NCBI GenBank assembly: GCA_002404055.1
Contig: DHIZ01000208.1
Coordinates: 1 to 16,144 of the forward strand
From: Chloroflexi bacterium UBA4733
GTDB taxonomy: Bacteria; Chloroflexota; UBA4733
Direction: 5' to 3'
Length of the DNA: 16,144 nucleotides
The position numbers and the translations under genes are program-made. The number at the start of each line of letters is the position of its first letter. The stretch's first letter is position 1. Shown piece by piece: positions 7,510 through 14,045 of the stretch. The notes under the pieces are model-generated. The model was not told the DNA's origin. It did not search any database and worked only from the letters and a program-made list of their open reading frames with translations.

Positions 7510-8678
7510 ACATCGCCACCGCCCGCGCACAGATCCCGGCGCTCCAGACGCGCATCTACCTGAACACCGGCGGCATCGGTCCCAGCCCGTTACCCGTCAG
7601 CGATACGTTGATTCGCCTGGCCCAGCAGGTGAGCGAGGAGGGACCGGATGGCATGGCCTTCGCTCGCGAGGAGTTCACCGGAGCACGGGAGACCCGCGCC
7701 AAGGTCGCGCAGCTCCTCGGTGGCGGCGCCGACGAGGTCACGCTGCTCCGCAGCACCGCTGAGGGCTTCGACATCGTCGGCCACGGACTGCGCTGGCAAC
7801 CCGGCGATGAGGTGATCTTCGGCGGCGGCGACCACCCGGCCGCTCGGGCGATCTGGGCGGTGCTCGCCCAGCGCTACGCCATCAAGCCGATCCGGCTGGA
7901 CCCGCCCGACGCCGATGCCGACGCCATCGTCGCGGCGGTTCACCAGCGCATCACGCCCCGGACGCGGCTGATCTCCCTCAGCCACGTCAACTCCGAGAAT
8001 GGACTGCGCCTTCCCGCCCGCGAACTGGCGGAGTTGGCCCACCAGCATGGCGCGCTCCTGATGCTCGACGGCTGCCAGGCGGTCGGCCAGTTCCACATCG
8101 ACGTCCAGGAGATCGGCTGCGACTTCTACGCGGCCGGCGCCTACAAGTGGCTGCTCGGACCCTTTGGCACCGGCTTTCTCTGGACGCGGCGCGACCTGCT
8201 GCCAACCCTGGCGCCGTCCTGGGTTGGCGCGGGTGGCAGTGTCCGCCTCGATCCGGAGGCAGCCGTCTGGGAAGGGCTGCCGACCGGCGAGAAGTTCGAG
8301 TTCGGCGCACGGTACTGGCCGACGATCCGGGCCATGGCAGCCGCCATCGACTTTGTGTCCGCTGTGGGGTTGCCGGCCATCGCCGCTCGGGAGCGCGTCC
8401 TCGTCGAGCGCATGCGCGAACGCCTGGCGGGGCGACCAGGCGTCATCGAGTTTGCGCCGCGCTGCCCGGCGCTGCGCACCGGCATCGTCGGCGCCGCCGT
8501 GGAAGGGATGGAGGGCACTGACCTGGCGGCGAAACTGCGTACACGCGGCATCCACCTGCGGGCGAACCGCGGTCCCAACGGCATCGGCGGCGTCCGGCTC
8601 TGTCTCGCCTTCTTCCTCACGGAAGAGGAGGTGGATGCCGCCGCTGCGGCGATCACCACGATCGCCGCAGCAAGCTAG
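7500..8678 (+). CDS. Class V aminotransferase / cysteine desulfurase-like PLP enzyme
   Basis: A 392-residue fold-type I PLP enzyme of the class V group (SufS/NifS, kynureninase and isopenicillin N epimerase relatives). It opens with the typical YLNTGGIGPSP substrate loop. It has SHVNSENG near residue 162, LDGCQAVG with D190 and Q193 contacting the cofactor ring, and AGAYKWLLGP with the Schiff-base lysine K216, followed by GTGFLW. The C-terminal small domain ends in a region including GIHLRANRGPNGIGG. No NifS-type catalytic cysteine loop is obvious, so a racemase/epimerase, lyase or desulfurase role cannot be separated. The ATG at 7500 overlaps the PhyH gene by ten bases. An ATG at 7506 would give a four-base ATGA overlap and is an equally good start. 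Neither has a strong ribosome site, pointing to coupled translation. Confidence 0.9.
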   Translation: MRMNIATARAQIPALQTRIYLNTGGIGPSPLPVSDTLIRLAQQVSEEGPDGMAFAREEFTGARETRAKVAQLLGGGADEVTLLRSTAEGFDIVGHGLRWQPGDEVIFGGGDHPAARAIWAVLAQRYAIKPIRLDPPDADADAIVAAVHQRITPRTRLISLSHVNSENGLRLPARELAELAHQHGALLMLDGCQAVGQFHIDVQEIGCDFYAAGAYKWLLGPFGTGFLWTRRDLLPTLAPSWVGAGGSVRLDPEAAVWEGLPTGEKFEFGARYWPTIRAMAAAIDFVSAVGLPAIAARERVLVERMRERLAGRPGVIEFAPRCPALRTGIVGAAVEGMEGTDLAAKLRTRGIHLRANRGPNGIGGVRLCLAFFLTEEEVDAAAAAITTIAAAS

Positions 8679-8818
8679 ATGGCTGCGTCACGAGCGAGTC
8701 GAGCCTGTGTCTACCGGACGACCACCGTCAATGCGAGCCGTCTTGGTCGCTACCGGCCCATGTTTGCTGTCGCCGAAGTGTTCATCGGTGGCACACCACC
8801 ACGAGAGGGAACCGCAAC

Positions 8819-10054
8819 GTGTCTCAAGTCACCGTCATTCGAGCGTCGCGCCTGATCGACGGCAGCGGACAACCGGCGATTGCTGACGGCGTGGTCGTCA
8901 GCGTCGACGGGGTCATCACCGCCGCCGGAGCCGCCCAGGATGTCAACATTCCAACAGGGGCGGGAGTCCTCACCCACGACTATCCGGGCGGCACGCTGCT
9001 GCCCGGTTTGATCGACTGCCACACGCACCTGCTGTTCAGCGCCAGCGACACGGCGCTGGACGACGCCATCCACGACACCGACGAGACGCTGCTGCTGCGT
9101 GGGCTGGCCAACGCCCAGGCCGAACTGCGCTGCGGGGTGACAACGCTGCGCGACTGCGGTGGCCGCGGCTTTCTGACGCTGGCCTTACGCGACGGCATCA
9201 AGCGCGGCCTGGTCGTCGGACCCAGGATCCTCGCCGCCGCCATGCCGATCACCACCACCGGCGGCCACCTCAACTTCTGCGGCCTCGAAGCAGACGGCGT
9301 GCACGAAGTGACCAAAGCGACGCGGCGGCTCTGCAAGGGCGGCGTCGACTTCATCAAGGTGATGGCCACCGGCGGCGGCATGACGCCGGGTACCAACGCG
9401 CGAGCGCCCCAATTCACTGTCGAAGAATTGTCGGCGATCGTTGCGGAGGCCCACCGGCTGGGCGGACGCCACGTTGCCGCCCATTGTCACGCCACGCAAG
9501 GAATTCGCAACGCAGTGGAAGCCGGCATTCGCACCATCGAGCACTGCTCCTGGCTGCACCCGCTGGAGGGTCTGGAGTTCGATCCCCGTGTCGTCCAGCG
9601 CATGGTGGAGCGAGGGGTCTATGTGACGCTCACCATGGGCTCGGAGCGCGCTGCGATCAAGCTGGCGGACCAACTGACGGAGGCGCAGCGCCGGTCCGTT
9701 GAGCACTACGACGCCCACTTCGACCTGTTGCGCCGAACGGTGCAAGGCGGCGTCCGCTTCATCGCCGCCAGCGACGCCGGCGTGAGCCGCACCTTCTTCG
9801 GCGAGTACCCGCTGACCCTGGAGGTGATGGTCTCGCGCCTAGACATCGCGCCGATGGAAGCGCTGCGGGCGACCACCGGGCGCGCCGCCGAAGCGCTGGG
9901 CATCGCCGACCAGGTAGGAACCCTGGCCCCCGGCCGCCGCGCCGACGCCGTCGTCGTCGAAGGCGACCCGCTGACCGACATCCGGGCGCTGCGCCAGGTG
10001 CATGCCGTCTATCGCGATGGTGCGGCAGTGGTGGCCGAGGGCAAGCTGGTCTGA
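8819..10054 (+). CDS. Metal-dependent amidohydrolase (imidazolonepropionase / Xaa-Pro dipeptidase-like)
   Basis: A 411-residue amidohydrolase-superfamily enzyme with every metal-site residue of the binuclear subtype: HxH at H68/H70 in IDCHTHL, the lysine that becomes carboxylated at K180 in FIKVMATGG, H222 in AAHCHA, H242 in IEHCSW and the catalytic D319 in ASDAG. The N-terminal beta-sandwich segment (RLIDGSG) and the C-terminal LAPGRRADAVVVEGDP are standard. The pattern GGGMTPGTN after K180 is typical of the subgroup that hydrolyses dipeptides such as N-acyl or Xaa-Pro/Arg/Lys substrates, but the actual substrate cannot be predicted. It starts at a GTG with GAGAGGGAA just upstream and lies 140 bases after the aminotransferase, possibly in the same transcript. 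It is cytoplasmic by absence of a signal peptide. Confidence 0.92.
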   Translation: MSQVTVIRASRLIDGSGQPAIADGVVVSVDGVITAAGAAQDVNIPTGAGVLTHDYPGGTLLPGLIDCHTHLLFSASDTALDDAIHDTDETLLLRGLANAQAELRCGVTTLRDCGGRGFLTLALRDGIKRGLVVGPRILAAAMPITTTGGHLNFCGLEADGVHEVTKATRRLCKGGVDFIKVMATGGGMTPGTNARAPQFTVEELSAIVAEAHRLGGRHVAAHCHATQGIRNAVEAGIRTIEHCSWLHPLEGLEFDPRVVQRMVERGVYVTLTMGSERAAIKLADQLTEAQRRSVEHYDAHFDLLRRTVQGGVRFIAASDAGVSRTFFGEYPLTLEVMVSRLDIAPMEALRATTGRAAEALGIADQVGTLAPGRRADAVVVEGDPLTDIRALRQVHAVYRDGAAVVAEGKLV

Positions 10055-10075
10055 TCGCGCCGCCTCTTCGACGTA

Positions 10076-10100
10076 GCGTACACTACGCGAGATGGTGTAC
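10076..10100. promoter_or_regulatory. Nested dyads ahead of the AAA ATPase gene
   Basis: Two overlapping inverted repeats sit 28-52 bases before the ATPase start: GCGTA (10076-10080) with TACGC (10084-10088), and GTACAC (10078-10083) with GTGTAC (10095-10100). They lie between the end of the amidohydrolase and the ATPase ribosome site. This would suit an operator or a leader hairpin controlling the ATPase/PIN pair. The evidence is positional symmetry only. Confidence 0.3.
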
Positions 10101-10127
10101 TGTGCGTCCGTTGTCAAGGAGCACCCC

Positions 10128-11408
10128 ATGCTGCAATCGCTCACCGTGCGCAACTTCAAGCTCTTTGATGAGCAGGGAATCACCATTGCACCGAGCAAGA
10201 TCACCGTCCTCATCGGCGCTAACGGCTCGGGGAAGAGTTCCATCTTCCAGGCGCTCCAACTCCTCAAACAAAACGCTGAAACCGTTCACACCGGAGCTTT
10301 CCAATATAACGGGCATGAACTCACCCTTGGATCGTTTGCAGACGTGATTCACAATCAAGCGACCGAGCAGCAGGTTGAGATATCGATCAACGTACCCTAC
10401 GAAAATCTGCCAAGACTCGAATACTTGACGCCTCGTGTCTCAAGGAATGGCGTCTATACGTACACCATTAACCTCATGACGGGCAACAACTATAGCCAGT
10501 CTTGTACCATCCATGATGATCATCAAACATACATCGCAGTGAAACAAAGGAGGCGACCAGAAGTGACGCCAGACGAGTTCTCCTTTGCTGAGGGTTCGAA
10601 GATCAAAATAGAGGCGACACGAATTGCGGGGAGGCCAATGGAAATACGCCTTACCCAATCTACTGATTCTCATGATAACGACGCCACCATCAGCGATATA
10701 CTAATGCTTCTCTCCACCATTCAGGTCCAACTCTCAACGTCTCGCTTCACGCCCGCGATTCGTGGGTTCGATCAACTCAACTACGAGATATTTAGCAGCG
10801 GCGCGCGATTCACCGACGGGAACAACGCGCTGCTCCGTTCGCGGGCCCTGGCAAACCTTATCGCCGAACGACCAGATATCGCAGAGGAAGTTGGACAGAA
10901 GATCCAGCAGGTCCTTGGCGCGGGGAGCCGTACGCTGCGAAATCGTCTCGCCGGCGATCGGGTCTCTCCTGAGATGGGGCTGGGTAGAAAGTCCATAACA
11001 CTGTTCAATGAGGCGTTCGGTCTCAATCAACTCATTCCGGCGATGGTCGATCTGGTGACGGCGGACCAGGGGGCGCTCGTGGCGATCGAAGAGCCGGAGG
11101 CGTACCTCCACCCGCGCGCCCAAGCCGCGCTCGCCGATACCTTCGTTGAGTTCGCCCTCAACGAACACAAGCAGGTTATGCTCACGACGCACAGCGAGCA
11201 CATCCTGATGAGCCTCCTCGGCGGGGTTGCGAGTAGTCGCCTGCAACCCGAGGATCTGGCCGTCTACGAGCTGTACCGGGAAGGGGACACCGCCCGAGCC
11301 AAGCGGCTCGCGGTCAACCAGTACGGGCAGATCGAAGGCGGCTTGCGAGAGTTCATGGAGGTTGATATCGAGAAGGTCGGCGAGCTGGTCGCTTCTAGAT
11401 TTCGCTAG
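10128..11408 (+). CDS. ABC-type AAA ATPase (AAA15/AAA_21, OLD-like)
   Basis: A 426-residue soluble ATPase of the RecF/SMC-like ABC group (AAA_21/AAA_15). It begins with the group's signature start LTVRNFKLFDEQ, then Walker A GANGSGKS (residues 30-37). A long variable insert (about 60-290) follows, then FGLNQLIPAMVDL (298-310) in the position of the ABC signature, Walker B LVAIEEPEAYLHP with E321-E322, and the switch region TTHSEHIL with H355. The frame begins at 10092, but the ATG at 10128 is chosen because AAGGAG lies six bases before it and the N-terminus then fits the family. No nuclease (TOPRIM) domain is attached. The partner nuclease is probably the PIN-like gene eight bases downstream. 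The first half is richer in A/T-ending codons than neighbouring genes, suggesting recent acquisition. Related ATPases power phage-defence modules (PARIS, Septu, RloAB). That role here is inference. Confidence 0.85.
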   Translation: MLQSLTVRNFKLFDEQGITIAPSKITVLIGANGSGKSSIFQALQLLKQNAETVHTGAFQYNGHELTLGSFADVIHNQATEQQVEISINVPYENLPRLEYLTPRVSRNGVYTYTINLMTGNNYSQSCTIHDDHQTYIAVKQRRRPEVTPDEFSFAEGSKIKIEATRIAGRPMEIRLTQSTDSHDNDATISDILMLLSTIQVQLSTSRFTPAIRGFDQLNYEIFSSGARFTDGNNALLRSRALANLIAERPDIAEEVGQKIQQVLGAGSRTLRNRLAGDRVSPEMGLGRKSITLFNEAFGLNQLIPAMVDLVTADQGALVAIEEPEAYLHPRAQAALADTFVEFALNEHKQVMLTTHSEHILMSLLGGVASSRLQPEDLAVYELYREGDTARAKRLAVNQYGQIEGGLREFMEVDIEKVGELVASRFR

Positions 11409-11416
11409 CCCCCTCC

Positions 11417-11728
11417 ATGAAGCGACGTTTTGTGCTCGACGAGAACACAACAGTGATCTGCGCGCAGCGCGGCAGCGACCCCTATGGGGTACGGGACTCG
11501 TCTTTCGCGGATCTCCTGCTCGCTATAGAGCGCCACTGCCATGCCCTCGTCATGCTGCGGACATTCTATTCCATCTACAGCAGCCAGCTAAACCGGCAAT
11601 TTGGCAGCATGCCACGCGATCCAAAGGTGATGGCGATCATCGCAACGCTCCTCAGTAATCTCAACAAGGACCACCATTTCGTGCGGGACGATGAAATTGT
11701 GGACGTTGAGAGGGCTGCTAGGACATAG
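11417..11728 (+). CDS. Short PIN-like domain protein, partner of the ATPase, probably C-terminally truncated
   Basis: A 103-residue product beginning MKRRFVLDENTTVICAQ, which matches the first strand and first catalytic acid (D8) of PIN-like nuclease domains (usual form LDTN). A helix with LLLAIERHCHALVML follows, then YSIYSSQLNRQF and a hydrophilic end RDDEIVDVERAART. PIN domains normally run 120-150 residues or more, and the last acidic residues of the active site are expected beyond this point. The gene therefore looks cut off where it meets the opposing C-S lyase gene, whose stop it overlaps by eleven bases. It starts eight bases after the ATPase stop, so the two are surely co-transcribed. 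No strong ribosome site is visible (CCCCCTCC precedes the ATG). Assignment to PIN rests on the N-terminal motif and is moderate. Confidence 0.6.
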   Translation: MKRRFVLDENTTVICAQRGSDPYGVRDSSFADLLLAIERHCHALVMLRTFYSIYSSQLNRQFGSMPRDPKVMAIIATLLSNLNKDHHFVRDDEIVDVERAART

Positions 11729-12917
11729 CCAAGGACCTTGGCGCCGTACGTCTCGTCGCCACTGCCGCTGCCATAGCCGTCACGATGCGCTCCAGCAGCG
11801 CCGCGGAGGTGGCAAAGTTCAGCCGCACGAAGCCCTGGCCCGGTGCACCGAACGCCGCACCGTCACTGACGGCTACCTTCGCCTGCTCGAGAAAGAACGT
11901 GGCTGGGTTTTCCAGGCCGAGCCGCCGGCAGTCGAGCCAGGCCAGATAGGTCGCCTCCGGCATGCGGTAGCCGACGGTCGGCAGATGGATTGCCAGCAGG
12001 TCGCTCAGGCGACGGCGGTTGCCGTCCAGGTAGGTCAGCGTGTCGGCCAGCCAGGGCCTGCCGGCTTCGTAGGCGACCCGGTTGGCCAGGATGCCCAGGA
12101 TGCTGGCCCCGTGGCTCCGCAGCGGCGACATTTCGCGCCAGCGCGCCAGGTCTGCTGGTTGCGTCAGCACCAGTTGGGCGCACTTCAGGCCCGGCACGTT
12201 CCAGCCTTTCGAGGCCGACAACAGGGTCAGCGAGTGGCTGGCTGCCAGTGGCGACGCCGCGGCATACGGCGTGAAGATCTCCCCCGGATACGTCAACGGC
12301 CCATGCACTTCGTCAGCCACGACTCGCCCGCCGTGCCGCTCGACGATCTCCGCCAGCGCGCGCAACTCATCCCCGCTGAACAGGCGGCCAAGCGGGTTGT
12401 GCGGGTTGCAGAGGATCAGCGTCTTCCCACCGGCGGCGAAGGCGCGGTCAATGCCGTCAAGGTCCAGATGTGGGCAGCCCTGATCGTTGCGCATCGGCGC
12501 CTCCAGGATGGGCCGACCGAGCAGCTTCGACACGGAGAAGAATGGCGGATAGGCGGGCGTGGGCACGATCACCGCGCTTCCCGGCGGTGAGAAGACGTCG
12601 ATGCCGAGTTCCAGTCCTTTCAAGACGTCGGGAAGCGTTTGCACCTGCTCGGGCGCAACGTGGACGCCGAGCTCCGCCAGCCATGCTGCCACCGCTTCCG
12701 GCAGCCCGCTTCGGGTGGCGTCCGGGTATCCCGCGCAGCCACGATCGACGGCCGCCCGCAACGCCTCCTGGATGGGCGGAGCCAGCAGGAAGTCCATCTC
12801 GGCCACCCAGGCGGCCAGCACGTCGTCGCCGTAGTGCGTCCACTTGGCCGACCCGCGCGCCAGCAGTTGCGCGACACTCACGTTGTCGTAGACCGATGGT
12901 TCCCGGTACACAGTCAA
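11718..12917 (-). CDS. PatB/MalY family C-S lyase (PLP aminotransferase fold)
   Basis: A 399-residue fold-type I PLP enzyme of the PatB/MalY type. These enzymes split C-S bonds such as cystathionine or cysteine conjugates to pyruvate, ammonia and a thiol. Family marks are visible in order: WVAEMDFLLAPPI (residues 37-49), GYPDATRSGL, TPAYPPFF (120-127), CNPHNPLGR with N174, ADEVHGPLTYPG with D202, and SASKGWNVPGLKCA with the Schiff-base lysine K237. The C-terminal arginine for the substrate carboxylate lies in FVRLNFA. The TTG at 12917 is taken as start, with GAGGAG four bases before; a GTG at 12911, two codons further in, is possible. Its 3' end overlaps the PIN-like gene on the other strand. 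It stands alone on its strand. Confidence 0.9.
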   Translation of the reverse strand: MTVYREPSVYDNVSVAQLLARGSAKWTHYGDDVLAAWVAEMDFLLAPPIQEALRAAVDRGCAGYPDATRSGLPEAVAAWLAELGVHVAPEQVQTLPDVLKGLELGIDVFSPPGSAVIVPTPAYPPFFSVSKLLGRPILEAPMRNDQGCPHLDLDGIDRAFAAGGKTLILCNPHNPLGRLFSGDELRALAEIVERHGGRVVADEVHGPLTYPGEIFTPYAAASPLAASHSLTLLSASKGWNVPGLKCAQLVLTQPADLARWREMSPLRSHGASILGILANRVAYEAGRPWLADTLTYLDGNRRRLSDLLAIHLPTVGYRMPEATYLAWLDCRRLGLENPATFFLEQAKVAVSDGAAFGAPGQGFVRLNFATSAALLERIVTAMAAAVATRRTAPRSLAMS

Positions 12918-13044
12918 GGCTCTCCTCTGACGGCAGTTGAGCGAGCGCCAGCCGTCTCACGTGCGTGCGGCGCTGCTCCTGCACCGTGCGTCCAGACGCG
13001 TCGTCAGCATAGCGCACCCACGCGCTCCGCGCAGAGTCCGCGAC

Positions 13045-13073
13045 TTGACACGCCAACCGCGAAATTGTACATT
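13045..13073 (+). promoter_or_regulatory. Sigma-70 promoter of the toxin-antitoxin operon
   Basis: A perfect -35 box TTGACA (13045-13050) is followed after exactly 17 bases by TACATT (13068-13073), four of six matches to the -10 consensus. Transcription would begin near 13080, leaving a leader of about 15 bases that holds the GAGGAG ribosome site (13082-13087). Placement and spacing fit the antitoxin gene at 13095 very well. Confidence 0.75.
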
Positions 13074-13075
13074 TC
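13061..13075. promoter_or_regulatory. Dyad operator candidate over the -10 box
   Basis: GAAAT (13061-13065) and ATTTC (13071-13075) are exact inverted arms around TGTAC, and the 15-base dyad covers the -10 box of the operon promoter. Phd/YefM antitoxins, alone or with toxin, repress their own operon by binding short palindromes at the promoter, so this is the natural binding site. The match of symmetry and place is seen in the sequence; binding is inferred. Confidence 0.5.
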
Positions 13076-13094
13076 AGCACAGAGGAGACAGGCA

Positions 13095-13349
13095 ATGGTG
13101 ACGATGACGACGGTGGATGCCCGCGAGCACTTTTCGGATGTGGTCAACCGTGCGGCGTATGGCAAGGAGCGTGTCGGCCTGCTGCGCCACGGCAAGCAAG
13201 TCGCCGTGGTGGTGCCGGTAGAAGACCTCGCGCTCCTGGAACGCTTGGAGGAGCAGATCGATCTGGCGGATGCCCGCATCGCTCTGGCCGAGGCACGGCT
13301 CGAGGGGACTGCGTCGCTGGAAGACCTCGCCGCGGAGTTGGGACTCTAA
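13095..13349 (+). CDS. Type II antitoxin, Phd/YefM family
   Basis: An 84-residue antitoxin. The N-terminal half is the Phd/YefM DNA-binding fold: TVDAREHFSDVVNRAAYGKE followed by RVGLLRHGKQVAVVVPVEDL (about residues 6-46). The C-terminal half is a charged helical tail (LLERLEEQIDLADARIALAE) that would wrap and block the toxin, ending in SLEDLAAELGL. The ATG at 13095 is supported by GAGGAG seven bases upstream; a second ATG at 13104 is less well placed. The toxin gene begins six bases after its stop. The protein should neutralise the toxin and repress the operon promoter through the dyad at 13061-13075. Confidence 0.9.
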   Translation: MVTMTTVDAREHFSDVVNRAAYGKERVGLLRHGKQVAVVVPVEDLALLERLEEQIDLADARIALAEARLEGTASLEDLAAELGL

Positions 13350-13355
13350 GCCGCT

Positions 13356-13619
13356 GTGCCCTATCGCGTCCTGGTCGCGCCGGCCGCCAGGCGCGAAGTC
13401 AAGAAGCTCCCACGCACTGTGCAGGCGCTCATCATCGAGGTGCTCCGTGATCTCGCGTCCGACCCGCGTCCCACCGGCTGTAAGCAACTCAGCGGTCCCG
13501 AGGGCTTCTACCGTGTGCGCAGTGGCGACTATCGAGCAGTGTATACCGTCGAAGACTCTGCCCTCCTCGTAACTGTGGTGAAGGTCGCGCACCGGCGCGA
13601 TGTCTACCAGGATATCTGA
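13356..13619 (+). CDS. Type II toxin, RelE/ParE family
   Basis: An 87-residue toxin of the RelE/ParE superfamily. It opens with YRVLVAPAARREVKKLP, where the basic first helix is typical. The core GFYRVRSGDYRAVYTVED supplies R53, R55 and R60, and the C-terminal VVKVAHRRDVYQDI supplies K76, H79, R80, R81 and Y84. This RxxxYR...HR-x-x-VY layout is that of RelE-type ribosome-dependent mRNA interferases more than of ParE gyrase poisons, so mRNA cleavage is the likelier activity. The start is a GTG at 13356, six bases after the antitoxin stop; translation is probably coupled because no strong ribosome site precedes it. No lesion is visible, and the pair looks functional. Confidence 0.9.
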   Translation: MPYRVLVAPAARREVKKLPRTVQALIIEVLRDLASDPRPTGCKQLSGPEGFYRVRSGDYRAVYTVEDSALLVTVVKVAHRRDVYQDI

Positions 13620-13904
13620 GAGTACACCCTTCGCATCAAAGGACAATCGCAAACGATTGCCCCCCGTTTCCGTGCCGCTGGCCTACGCGCGCAGGTCGCC
13701 GACATCCGTAATGATCTCAGAGATCAGCATGGTCGCGCCGCCCCATCGGTGCATGTGGTGGCGACCAAGCGCCGTAGCAGAAAGGAGAGGCTCGCCCTGG
13801 TCACATTTTCTTTTGAGGGAACTGTGCCGAATTCGGCCCCCTCGGTAGCATTTTTATTTGAGTTGACACGGCCAAGTCCCCGCCTGGGATCCGGGCGCTG
13901 TTCG
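13620..13904. other. Non-coding stretch after the toxin-antitoxin operon with two dyads
   Basis: I recognise no gene here. A hairpin CAATCG-CAAA-CGATTG lies at 13644-13659, 25 bases after the toxin stop. A perfect 15-base palindrome TGATCTC-A-GAGATCA lies at 13712-13726. Neither is followed by a T-run, so no standard terminator is claimed. The 13790-13865 part is less GC-rich than its surroundings (runs of T at 13805-13814 and 13851-13859), which suggests inserted foreign DNA or an old element edge. The minus strand has open frames through it but nothing I can name. Confidence 0.45.
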
Positions 13905-14045
13905 CCCGAAAAAGCGCGGGTGGACGTTCCCCAGTGGATGGGGCAAGATGCTGGCCGCAACAGTTTGGAGTAGCACCTCCGGAGCCGTGCTCTCGTCGCT
14001 TGAGTGCTGCTCCAACAGCCTGCGCCGCTCGTCCTCGGTCTGGTC
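13854..14045 (-). pseudogene. Remnant of a PLP-dependent decarboxylase (group II), N-terminal part
   Basis: On the minus strand a frame from 14045 reads APEVLLQTVAASILPHPLGN and then VHPRFF. This resembles the N-terminal region of pyridoxal-dependent decarboxylases (aromatic amino acid or glutamate type), where a similar PxGNxHPRFxGWV segment precedes the cofactor domain. Similarity ends abruptly at about base 13905, and the frame runs on without resemblance to a TAA at 13856-13854. The PLP lysine and all of the cofactor domain are missing. It starts against the stop of the hydroxyacid dehydrogenase on the same strand, overlapping by about two bases, so the two genes probably formed an operon before the decay. 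The break lies next to a hairpin (CGGGCG at 13892-13897, CGCCCG at 13903-13908). Confidence 0.6.

Noticed and set aside
8730..8790. Possible short reading MRAVLVATGPC before the amidohydrolase
   Set aside because: It vaguely resembles a nucleotidyltransferase start, but similarity ends within about ten residues and there is nothing else to support it.
13644..13659. Hairpin CAATCG/CGATTG as terminator of the toxin-antitoxin operon
   Set aside because: It is followed by a C-run with no T-run; kept only as a noted dyad.
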